Assembly: GCF_024166365.1 (NCBI RefSeq)
Contig: NC_064821.1
Coordinates: 52,479,093 to 52,543,092, forward strand
DNA from: Elephas maximus indicus
Lineage: Eukaryota; Chordata; Mammalia; Proboscidea; Elephantidae
DNA length: 64,000 bases
Direction: 5' to 3'
The position numbers and the translations under genes were made by a program. Shown here piece by piece: positions 33,881 through 44,094 of the stretch. Within the stretch, counting starts at the first letter, position 1. Each line of letters starts with the position of its first letter. The notes under the pieces were generated by a model. It did not search any database and was not told the origin of the DNA. It worked only from the letters and a program-made list of their open reading frames with translations.

Positions 33881-35090
33881 CTTTCATTTCTTTACAGATG
33901 GACATCCAGTTTTTTTTTTTTTAGTAATTTTTACTGTGTTTTATTTCTTTGTATCACCATATCTTCCTCTCCATACGGAAGGTGTATGATTACATTTCTT
34001 AGTCCCTCTTTATTATTTTAATGTTGTCTTCTTTTATATAATAACATTGCCGTTACCCTGTGTTGGGCTTTTTTTTTTTTTTTTTTTTTTAAATCTTGCT
34101 TTGTTTTTTTGGATTTCCTTGTCTGGGTTGACTTCTGGTTGCTCTGCCCAGTGTTCTAGTCTTGGGTTGACACCTGATATTATTGATTTTCTAACCAAAG
34201 AACTCCCTTTAGTATTTCTTGTAGTTTTGGTTTGGTTTTTACAAATTCCCTCAACTTGTGTTTATCTGGAAATGTCTTAATTTCACCTTCATATTTAAGA
34301 GACAGTTTTGATGGATATATGATTCTTGGCAGGCAATTTTTTTCCTTCAGTTTTTTGAATATGTCATCCCATTGCCTTCTTGCCTGCGTGGTTTCTGCCG
34401 AGTAGTCCGAGCTTCTTCTTATTGGCTCTCCTTTGTAGGTGACTTTTTGTTTATCCCTTGCTGCTCTTATAATTCTCTCTTCATCTTTGGTTTTGGCAAG
34501 CTTGATTATAATATGTCTTGGTGACTTTATTTTAAGATCTACCTTATGTGGAGTCCGATGAGCATCTTGGATAGATATCTTCTCATCTTTCACAATATCA
34601 GGGAAGTTTTCTGCCAACAAATCTTCAACAATTTTCTCTGTATTTTCTGTTATCCCTCCCTGTTCTGGTACTCCAATCACTCGTAGGTTATTTCTCTTGA
34701 TAGAGTCCCACATAATTCTTAAGGTTTCTTCATTTTTTTTAATTCTTTTATCTGATTTTTCTTCAAATATATTAGTGCCAAGTGGTTTATCTTCGAGTTC
34801 AGAAATTCTAGCTTCTACTTGCTCAATTCTGTTCCTCTGACTTTCTACTGAGTTATCTAATTCTGTAATTTTATTGGTAATCTTCTGAATTTCTGATTGC
34901 TGTCTGTGTATGGATTTTTCCAGCTTATTAAACTTTTTGTTATGTTCCTGAATAATCTTTCTAATTTCTTCAGTTGCTTTATCTATGTGTTCCTTGGCTG
35001 GACATCCAGTTTTGCCAGCACCATTTGTTAAAAAGACTTTCTTTTCCCCATTTAATGAACTCTGGTCCTTTGTCAAAGATCAGCTGACCA
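33881..35090 (-). mobile_element. L1 ORF2 fragment holding an ORF1-only L1 insertion
   Basis: 33881-33909 and 35010-35090 are contiguous L1 ORF2 sequence. Between them (about 33912-34998) lies L1 ORF1 plus spacer, flanked by TGGACATCCAG at 33899-33909 and 34999-35009. Confidence 0.75.
34180..34998 (-). pseudogene. L1 ORF1 fragment, 5'-truncated
   Basis: The open frame at 34180-35076 is about 90 percent ORF1: coiled coil (EHNKKFNKLEKSIHRQQSE), LRVIGVPEQGG, DAHRTPHKVDLKIKSPRH and the C-terminal domain. Its first 26 codons come from antisense ORF2 of the host element, so the frame is chimeric by accident. The true ORF1 start is missing. Confidence 0.82.
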
Positions 35091-35093
35091 TGT

Positions 35094-35713
35094 TGTTGTT
35101 GTTCAGTACATGTTCATATCCTTTGCCCGTTTTTTAATTGGGTTGTCTTTTTGTTGTTGAGGTTTTGTAGCATCTCGTAAATTTTAGAGATTAGATGCTG
35201 ATTGGATTTGTCACAGCCAAAATTTTTTTCCCAGCCTGTAGGTTGTCTTTTTACTCTTTTGGTGAAGTCTTTGGATGAGCATAGGTGTTTCATTTTTAGG
35301 AGCTCACAGTTACCTATCTAGTTTCTCTTCTGGTGTTTGTGCATTGTTAGTAATGTTTTGTATACTGTTTATGCCATGTGTTAGGGCTCCTAGTGTTGTC
35401 CCTATTTTTTCTTCCATGATCTTTATCATTTTAGATTTTATATTTATATCTTTGATCCATTTTGTGTTAGTTTTTGTGCATGGATTGAGGTATAGGTCTT
35501 GTTTCATTTTTTTTTGCAGGTGAATGTCCAGTTATGCCAGCACCATTCATTAAAGAGACTCTTCTCCCCATTTAACAGACTTTGGGCCTTCTTCAAATAT
35601 CAACTACTCATATGTGGATGGATTTACATCTGAATTCTCAATTCTGTTCCATTGGTCTATGTATCTGTTGTTGTACCAGAACCAGGCTGTTTTGACTACA
35701 GTGGTGGTATAAT
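35094..35713 (-). mobile_element. older L1, segment 1 (ORF2 3' part)
   Basis: Minus-strand ORF2 sequence matches the younger L1 at about 39130-39720, for example KQDLYLNPCTKTNTKWIKDINIK read from 35507 leftward. It stops at the RTE inserted at 35714 and continues at 37229. Its left edge is truncated at ORF2, so the 3'UTR is missing. Confidence 0.85.
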
Positions 35714-37221
35714 GTTGTTGTCATTGTTGTCATTAGGTGCTGTCGAGTTGGTTCAGACTCACAGCGACCCTATGTACCATAGAATGAAATACTGCCTGGT
35801 CCTGGGCTGGGCTCACAACCGTTATGGTCGAACCCATTGTTGCAGCCCCTGTATCAATCCATCTCGTTGAGGGCCTTCCTTTTTTTCGATGATCCAAGTG
35901 TCACATTCTTCTCCAGGGACTGATCCTTCCTGATGACATGTCCAAAGTATGTAAGACATAGTCTCACCATCCTTGCTTCTAAGGAGCATCCTGGCTGTAC
36001 TTCTTCCAAGATAGATTTGTTTGTTCTTTTGGCAGTCCATGGAATATTCAATATTCTTCACCAACACCACAATTCAAAGGCATTGATTCTTCTTTGATCT
36101 TCCTTATTCATTGTCCAGTGTTCGCATTGCATATGATGCAATTGAAAATACCATGGCTTGGGTTAGATGCACCTTAGTCTTCAAGGTGACATCTTTGCTT
36201 TTCAACACTTTAAAGGAGTCTTTTGCAGTACATTTGCCGAGTGCAATGCGTCTTTTGATTTCTTGACTTCTGCTTCCATGGGTGTTGATTGTGGATCCAA
36301 GTAAAATGAAATCCTTGACAACTTCAATCTTTTCTCTGTTTATCATGATATTGCTCACTGGTCCAGCTGTGAGGATTTTTGTTTTCTTTATGTTGAGGTG
36401 CAATCCGTACTGAAGGCTGTGGTCTTCGATCTTCATCAGTAAGTGCTTCAAGTCCTCTTCACTTTCAACAAGCAAGGTTGTGTCATCTGTATAATGCAGG
36501 TTGTTAATGAGTCTTCCATGAATACTGATGCCCCGTTCTTCTTCCTGTAGTCCAGCTTCTTAGATTATTTGCTCAGTATACAGATTGAATAGGTATGGTG
36601 AAAGGATACATCCCTGATGCACACCTTTCCTGACTTTAAACCGTGCAATATCTCCTTGTTCTGTCTGAACAACTGCCTGCTGATCTATGTACAGGTTCTT
36701 CATGAGCACAATTAAGTGTTCTGGAATTCCCATTCTCTGCAATGTTATCCATAATTTGTTATGATCCACACAGTTGAATGCCTTTGGTTAGTCAATAAAA
36801 CACAGGTAAACATCCTTCTGGTATTCTCTGCTTTCAGCCAGGATCCCTCCGACATCAGCGATGATATCCCTGGCTCCACGTCCTCTTGTGAATCTGGCCT
36901 GAATTTCTGGCAGTTCCTTGTCCATATACTACTGCAGCCACTTTTGAATGATCTTGAGCAAAAATTTACTTGCATGTGATATCAATGATATTGTTGGATA
37001 ATTTCCATGTTCAGTTGGATCACCTTTCTTGGGAATAGGCATATATATGGATCTTTTCCAGTTGGTTGGCCAGGTAGCTGTCTTCCAAATTTCTTGGTAC
37101 AGATGACTAAGCACTTCTAGCGTTGCATCCATTTGTTGAAACATCTCAATGCATATTCTGTCAGTTCCTGGAGCCTTGTTTTTCACCAGTGCCTTCAGTG
37201 CATCTTGGACTTCTTCCTTCA
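35714..37221 (-). mobile_element. RTE LINE, 5'-truncated, inserted in the older L1
   Basis: The RTE 3' end is at the left (GTGCTGTCGAGTTGGTTCAG) and RT sequence extends to 37221. Frames include 36929-37186 (KKGDPTEHGNYPTISLIS) and 36560-36769 (MDHNKLWITLQRMGIPEHLI). GTATAAT flanks it at 35707-35713 and 37222-37228, and the L1 reads through when it is removed. Confidence 0.88.
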
Positions 37222-37228
37222 GTATAAT

Positions 37229-37545
37229 AGGTTATAAAATCCAGTAGTGTGAGACCTCCCACTTTGTTCTTATTCAGTAATGCTTTACTTATCCAGGGCC
37301 TATTCCCTTTCTTTCCATATGAAGCTGGTGATTAAAAAATGCCGCTGGGATCTGGATTGGGTTTGCATTGTATCTATAGATCACTTTGGGTAGAATAGAC
37401 ATTTTTACGACATTGAGTCTTCCTATCCATGAGCAAGATATGTTTTTCCACTCATGTAGGTCTCTTTTGCTTTGTTGTGTACTGTCTTGTAGTTTTCTTT
37501 GTGTGGGTCTTTTACATCTCTGGTTAGATTTATTCCTGCTATTTT
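37229..37545 (-). mobile_element. older L1, segment 2 (ORF2)
   Basis: This piece continues ORF2 directly from 35713, with the RTE removed. It ends where the younger L1 inserted; the next piece starts at 44095. Confidence 0.85.
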
Positions 37546-38542
37546 TTTTTTATTAACTTTTATTAAGCTTCAAGTGAACATTTACAAATCCAATCAGTCT
37601 GTCACATATAAGTTTACATACATCTTACTCCGTACTCCCACTTGCTCTCCCCCTATTGAGTCAGCCCTTTCAGTCTCTCCTTTCGTGACAATTTTGCCAG
37701 CTTCCCTCTCTCTCTATCCACCCATCCCCCCTCCAGACAAGAGTTGCCAACACACTCTCAAGTGACCACCTGATATAATTAGCTCACTCTTCATCAGCAT
37801 CTCTCTCCCACCCGCTGACCAGTCCCTTTCATGTCTGATGAGTTGTCTTCGGGGATGGTTCCCATCCTGTGCCGACAGAAGGTCTGGGGACCATGGCCGC
37901 CGGGATTCCTCTAGTCTCAGTCAGACCATTAAGTCTGGTCTTTTTATGAGAATTTGGGGTCTGTATCCCACTGATCTCCTGCTCCCTCAGGGGTCCTCTG
38001 CTGTGCTTCCTGTCAGGGCAGTCATCGATTGTGGCCGGGCACCAACTAGTTCTTCTGGTCTCAGGATGATGTAGGTCTCTGGTTCGTGTGGCCCTTTCTG
38101 TCTCTTGGGCTCTTAGTTGTCGTGTGACCTTGGTGTTCTTCATTCTCTTTTGATCCAGGTGGGTTGAGACCAATTGATGCATCTTAGATGGCCGCTTGTT
38201 AGCATTTAAGACCCCAGATGCCACATTTCAAAGTGGGATGCAGAATGTTTTCATAATAGAATTATTTTGCCAATTGACTTAGAAGTCTCCTCAAACCATG
38301 TTCCCCAGACCCCCGCCCCTGCTCCGCTGACCTTTGAAGCATTCATTTTATCCCGGAAACTTCTTTGCTTTTGGTCCAGTCCAATTGAGCTGACCTTCCA
38401 TGTATTGAGCGTTGTCTTTCCCTTCACCCAAAGCAGTTCTTATCTACTGATTAATCAATAAAAAACCTTCTCCCTCCCTCCCTCCCTCCTTCGTAACCAC
38501 AAAAGTATGTGTTCTTCTCAGTTTTTACTATTTCTCAAGATC

Positions 38543-41500
38543 TTATAATAGTGGTCTTATACAATATTTGTCCTTTTGCCTCTGACTCATTTCACTCAGC
38601 ATAATGCCTTCCAGATTCCTCCATGTTATGAAATGTTTCAGAGATTCGTCACTGTTCTTTATCGATGCGTAGTATTCCATTGTGTGAATATACCACAATT
38701 TATTTACCCATTCATCCGTTGACGGACACCTTGGTTGCTTCCAGCTTTTTGCTATTGTAAACAGAGCTGCAATAAACATGGGTGTGCATATATCTGTTTG
38801 TGTGAAGGCTCTTGTATCTCTAGGGTATATTCCGAGGAGTGGGATTTTTGGGTTGTCTGGTAGTTCTATTTCTAACTGTTTAAGATAACGCCAGATAGAT
38901 TTCCAAAGTGGTTGTACCATTTTACATTCCTACCAGCAGTGTATAAGAGTTCCAATCTCTCCGCAGCCTCTCCAACATTTATTATTTTGTGTTTTTTGGA
39001 TTAATGCCAGCCTTGTTGGTGTGAGATGGAATCTCATCGTAGTTTTAATTTGCATTTCTCTAATGGCTAATGATCGAGAGCATTTTCTCATGTATCTGTT
39101 GGCTGCCTGAATATCTTCTTTAGTGAAATGTGTGTTCCTATCCTTTGCCCACTTCTTGATTGGGTTGTTTGTCTTTTTGTGGTTGAGTTTTGACAGAATC
39201 ATGTAGATTTTAGAGATCAGGCGCTGGTCTGAGATGTCATAGCTGAAAATTCTTTCCCAGTCTGTAGGTGGTCTTTTTACTCTTTTGGTGAAGTCTTTAG
39301 ATGAGCATAGGTGTTTGATTTTTAGGAGCTCCCAGTTAGCGGGTTTCTCTTCATCATTTTTGGTAATGTTTTGTATTCTGTTTATGCCTTGTATTAGGGC
39401 TCCTAGGGTTGTCCCTATTTTTTCTTCCATGATCTTTATCGTTTTAGTCTTTATGTTTAGGTCTTTGATCCACTTGGAGTTAGTTTTTGTGCATGGTGTG
39501 AGGTATGGGTCCTGTTTCATTCTTTTGCAAATGGATATCCAGTTATGCCAGCACCATTTGTTAAAAAGACTATCTTTTCCCCAATTAACTGACACTGGTC
39601 CTTTGTCAAATATCAGCTGCTCATACGTGGATGGATTTATATCTGGGTTCTCAATTCTGTTCCATTGGTCTATGTGCCTGTTGTTGTACCAGTACCAGGC
39701 TGTTTTGACTACTGTGGCTGTATAATAGGTTCTGAAATCAGGTAGAGTGAGGCCTCCCACTTTCTTCTTCTTTTTCAGTAATGCTTTGCTTATCCGGGGG
39801 TTCTTTCCCTTCCATATGAAATTGGTGATTTGTTTCTCTATCCCCTTAAAATATGACATTGGAATTTGGATCGGAAGTGCATTATATGTATAGATGGCTT
39901 TTGGTAGAATAGACATTTTTACTATGTTAAGTCTTCCTATCCATGAGCAAGGTATGTTTTTCCACTTAAGTATGTCCTTTTGAATTTCTTGTAGTAGAGC
40001 TTTGTAGTTTTCTTTGTATAGGTCTTTTACATCCTTGGTAAGATTTATTCCTAAGTATTTTATCTTCTTGGGGGCTACTGTGAATGGTATTGATTTGGTT
40101 ATTTCCTCTTCGGTGTTCTTTTTGTTGATGTAGAGGAATCCAAGTGATTTTTGTATGTTTATTTTATAACCTGAGACTCTGGCAAACTCTTCTATTAGTT
40201 TCAGTAGTTTTCTGCAGGATTCCTTAGGGTTTTCTGTGTGTAAGATCATGTCATCTGCAAATAGTGATAACTTTACTTCCTCCTTGCCAATCCGGATACC
40301 CTTTATTTCTTTGTCTAGCCTAATTGCCCTGGCTAGGACTTCAAGTACGATGCTGAATAAGAGCGGTGATAAAGGGCATCCTTGTCTGGTTCCCGTTCTC
40401 AAGGGAAATGCTTTCAGGTTCTCTCCATTTAGAGTGATATTGGCTGTTGGCTTTGCATAGATGCCCTTTATTATGTTGAGGAATTTTCCTTCAATTCCTA
40501 TTTTGGTAAGAGTTTTTATAAATGGGTGTTGAACTTTATCAAATGCCTTTTCTGCATCAATTGAGAAGATCATGTGGTTTTTATCTTTTGTTTTATTTAT
40601 GTGATGGATTACATTAATGGTTTTTCTGATATTAAACCAGCCTTGCATACCTGGTATAAATCCCACTTGATCATGGTGAATTATTTTTTTGATGTGTTGT
40701 TGGATTCTATTGGCTAGAATTTTGTTGAGGATTTTTGCATCTATGTTCATGAGGGATATAGGTCTATAATTTTCTTTTTTTGTAATGTCTTTCCCTGGTT
40801 TTGGTATCAGGGAGATGGTGGCTTCATAGAATGAGTTGGGTAGTATTCCGTCATTTTCTATGCTTTGAAATACCTTCAGTAGTAGTGGTGTTAACTCTTC
40901 TCTGAAAGTTTGGTAGAACTCTGCAGTGAAGCCGTCCGGGCCAGGGCTTTTTTTTTGTTGGGAGTTTTTTGATTACCGTTTCAATCTCTTTTTTTGTTAT
41001 GGGTCTATTTAGTTGTCTACTTCTGAATGTGTTAGTTTAGGTAGGTAGTGTTTTTCCAGGAATTCATCCATTTCTTCTAGGTTTGCAAATTTGTTGGAGT
41101 ACAATTTTTCGTAGTAATCTGAAATGATTCTTTTAATTTCATTTGGTTCTGTTGTGATGTGGTCCTTCTCGTTTCTTATTCGGGTTATTTGTTTCCTTTC
41201 CTGTATTTCTTTAGTCAGTCTAGCCAATGGTTTATCAATTTTGTTAATTTTTTCAAAGAACCAGCTTTTGGCTTTGTTAATTCTTTCAATTGTTTTTCTG
41301 TTCTCTAATTCATTTAGTTCAGCTCTAATTTTTATTATTTGTTTTCTTCTGGTGCCTGATGGGTTCTTTTGTTGCTCACTTTCTATTTGTTCAAGTTGTA
41401 GGGACAGTTCTCTGCTTTTGGCTCTTTCTTCTTTTTGTATGTGTGCATTTATTGATACAAATTGGCCTCTGAGCACTGCTCTTGCTGTGTCCCAGAGGTT

Positions 41501-42355
41501 TTGATAGGAAGTATTTTCATTCTCATTGCATTCTATGAATTTCCTTATTCCCTCCTTGATGTCTTCTATAACCCAGTCTTTTTTCAGGAGGGTATTGTTC
41601 ATTTTCCAAGTATTTGATTTCTTTTCCCTAGTGTTTCTGTTATTGATTTCTAGTTTTATTGCCTTGTGGTCTGAGAAGATGCTTTGTAATATTTTGATGT
41701 TTTGGACTCTGCAAAGGTTTGTTTTATGACCTAATATGTGGTCTATTCTAGAGAATGTTCCATGTGCGCTAGAAAGAAAAGTATACTTTGCAGCAGTTGG
41801 GTGGAGAGTTCTGTATAAGTCAATGAGGTGAAGTTGGTTGATTGTCGTAAGTAGGTCTTCCGTGTCTCTATTGAGCTTCTTACTGGATGTCCTGTCCTTC
41901 TCCAAAAGTGGTGTGTTGAAGTCTCCTACTATAATTGTGGAGGTGTCTATCTCACTTTTCAATTCTGTTAAAATTTGATTTATGTATCTTGCAGCCCTGT
42001 CATTGGGTGCATATATATTTAATATGGTTATGTCTTCCTGATCAATTGTCCCTTTTATCATTATATAGTGCCCTTCTTTATCCTTTGTGGTGGATTTAAG
42101 TCTAAAGTCTATTTTGTCAGAAATTAATATTGCTACTCCTCTTCTTTTTTGCTTATTGTTTGCTTGATATATTGTTTTCCATCCTTTGAGTTTTAGTTTG
42201 TTTGTGTCTCTAAGTCTAAGGTGTGTCTCTTGTAGGCAGCATATAGACGGATCGTGTTCCTTTATCCAGTCTGTGACTCTCTGTCTCTTTATTGGTGCAT
42301 TTAGTCCATTTACATTCAGCGTAATTATAGGTAAATAAGTTCTTAGTGCTGTCAT
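38543..42355 (-). pseudogene. L1 ORF2 (endonuclease-reverse transcriptase), three small lesions
   Basis: This region of about 1270 codons encodes the L1 endonuclease/reverse transcriptase that carries out target-primed reverse transcription. The endonuclease part shows NVNGLNAPIKR, QETHLRL, GDFNTPL and SDHKAIKLE. The RT part shows [30 protein letters not shown] and the catalytic LSLFADDMI. The Cys-rich C-terminus holds [15 protein letters not shown]. Lesions seen: one missing base near 41011 creating TAA at 41009-41011; one extra base in the nine-T run at 40948-40956 that restores the frame; and TAG at 38930-38932 where TGG (Trp) is expected. The remaining C-terminal frame continues in phase to 38543. 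Confidence 0.88.
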
Positions 42356-42845
42356 TTTGATGCCTTTTCATGTGTGTTGTTGGCAATTTCGTTTTTCTAC
42401 ATACTTTTTTGTGCTGAGACATTTTTCGTAGTAAATTGTGAGATCCTCATTTTCATAGTGTTTGACTTTATGTTAGTTGAGTCGTTAGGTTTTTCTTGGC
42501 TTTTATCTTGAGTTATGGAGTTGTTATACCTTTTTGTGTTTACCTTAAAAAATTTTTTTTTTTTTTTTTTATTATTTACCCCTATTTTTCTAAGTAAAAA
42601 CCTAACTTGTATCGTTCTATATTGCCTTGTATCACTCTCCATCTGGCAGTTCAATGCCTCCTGTATTTAGTCCCTCTTTTTGATTATTGTGATCTTTTAC
42701 CTATTGACTTCCATGATTCCCTGTTATGTGTATTATTATTATTATTTTTTAATTAATCTTAATTTGTTTGTTTTTGTGATTTCCCTATATGAGTTGATAT
42801 CAGGACGTTCTGTTTTGTGACCTTGTATTGTGCTGGTATCTGATA

Positions 42846-43862
42846 TTATTGGTTTTCTGACCAAACAATATCCTTTAGTATTTCTTGTAGCTTTGGTTTG
42901 GTTTTTGCAAGTTCTCTAAACTTGTGTTTATCTGTAAATATCGTAATTTCGCCTTCATATTTCAGAGAGAGTTTTGCTGGATATATGATCCTTGGCTGGC
43001 AGTTTTTCTCCTTCAGTGCTCTGTATATGTCATCCCATTCCCTTCTTGCCTGCATGGTTTCTGCTGAGTAGTCTGAACTTATTCTTATTGATTCTCCCTT
43101 GAAGGGAACCTTTCTTTTCTCCCTGGCTGCTTTTAAATTTTTCTGTTTATCTTTGGTTTTGGCGAGTTTGATGATAATATGTCTTGGTGTTTTTCTTTTT
43201 GGATCAATCTTAAATGGGGTTCGATGAGCATCTTGGATAGATATCCTTTCGTCTTTCATGATGTCAGGGAAGTTTTGTGTCAGGAGTTCTTCAACTATTT
43301 TCTCTGTGTTTTCTGTCCCCTCTCCCTGTTCTGGGACTCCAATCACCCGCAAGTTATCCTTCTTGATAGAGTCCCACATGATTCTTAGGGTTTCTTCATT
43401 TTTTTTAATTCTTTTATCTGATTTTTTTTCAGCTATGTTGGTGTTGATTCCCTGGTCCTCCAGATGTCCCAGTCTGCATTCTAATTGCTCGAGTCTGCTC
43501 CTCTGACTTCCTATTGCGTTGTCTAATTCTGCAATTTTATTGTTAATCTTTTGGATTTCTACATGCTGTCTCTCTATGGATTCTTGCAACTTATTAATTT
43601 TTCCACTATTTTCTTGAATAATCTTTTTGAGTTCTTCAACAGTTTTATCGGTGTGTTCCTTGGCTTTTTCTGCAGTTTGCCTTATTTTGTTTGTGATGTC
43701 TTGAAGCATTCTGTAAATTAGTTTTTTATATTCTGTATCTGATAATTCCAGGATTGTATCTTCATTTGGGAAAGATTTTGGTTCTTTTGTTTGGGGGGTT
43801 GGAGAAGGTGTCATGGTCTGTTTCTTTATGTGGTTTGATATGGACTGCTGTCTCCGAGCCAT
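42846..43862 (-). CDS. L1 ORF1 protein (ORF1p), intact frame
   Basis: This is a 338-residue frame for the L1 RNA-binding chaperone, which forms trimers and coats L1 RNA. I chose the ATG at 43862 (MARRQQSISNH) because the older L1 copy has the equivalent start (MARRQQSIPNH) at 47800; the open frame extends 22 codons upstream to 43928. An N-terminal stretch is followed by a long heptad-like coiled coil at about residues 50-140. The RRM and C-terminal domain follow, with GVPEQGEGTENTEKIVEELL, then DAHRTP and KTPRHIIIKLAKTKDK. It ends with a TGF-free, simple stop at 42846. No stops or frameshifts are present. Confidence 0.9.
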   Translation of the reverse strand: MARRQQSISNHIKKQTMTPSPTPQTKEPKSFPNEDTILELSDTEYKKLIYRMLQDITNKIRQTAEKAKEHTDKTVEELKKIIQENSGKINKLQESIERQHVEIQKINNKIAELDNAIGSQRSRLEQLECRLGHLEDQGINTNIAEKKSDKRIKKNEETLRIMWDSIKKDNLRVIGVPEQGEGTENTEKIVEELLTQNFPDIMKDERISIQDAHRTPFKIDPKRKTPRHIIIKLAKTKDKQKNLKAAREKRKVPFKGESIRISSDYSAETMQARREWDDIYRALKEKNCQPRIIYPAKLSLKYEGEITIFTDKHKFRELAKTKPKLQEILKDIVWSENQ

Positions 43863-44093
43863 CACTGGGAAACTAGTTTTTCCAGAAAATCTGCTGACTG
43901 GTACGCTGGCTCTAGGCTCTGAAAACAATCGCTGCCTCCCCGTATTTGTTCGTTCTCCGTCTCTAAATCTGTGTTTGTTGTTCAGGGTTCGTAGATTGTT
44001 ATGTATGTGATTGATTCACTTGTTTTTCCGAGTCTTTGTTGCAAGAGGGATCCGCGGTAGCGTCCACCTAGTCCGCCATCTTGGCCCCGCCTC
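43863..44093 (-). promoter_or_regulatory. short L1 5'UTR with YY1-like site
   Basis: The 5'UTR is only 231 bases, against about 1.37 kb in the older L1 at 47801-49168, although the outermost 5' end is homologous in both. CCAAGATGGC at about 44074-44083 on the minus strand matches the YY1 site that positions transcription start in mammalian L1 promoters. Confidence 0.7.
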
Positions 44094-44094
44094 C

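Larger units (their letters stand above)
37546..44093 (-). mobile_element. L1 LINE, full length and recent
   Basis: A complete L1 of about 6.55 kb reads on the minus strand. Its 5' end GGAGGCGGGGCCAAGATGGC is intact at 44093-44074, followed by a short 5'UTR (231 bases), ORF1, an intergenic region, ORF2, a 3'UTR of about 1 kb and an A tail (T run just right of 37541). AATAAA-type signals lie near 37553-37565. It is flanked by a 15-bp target-site duplication, TATTCCTGCTATTTT at 37531-37545 and the same with one change at 44095-44109. It sits inside the ORF2 of an older L1. Few lesions suggest recent insertion. Confidence 0.93.

Noticed and set aside
39285-39725. 146-codon hydrophobic plus-strand frame
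   Set aside because: It is antisense to L1 ORF2; the hydrophobic look comes from complementing Lys/Asn-rich codons. The same holds at 41124-41504 and 45632-46072.
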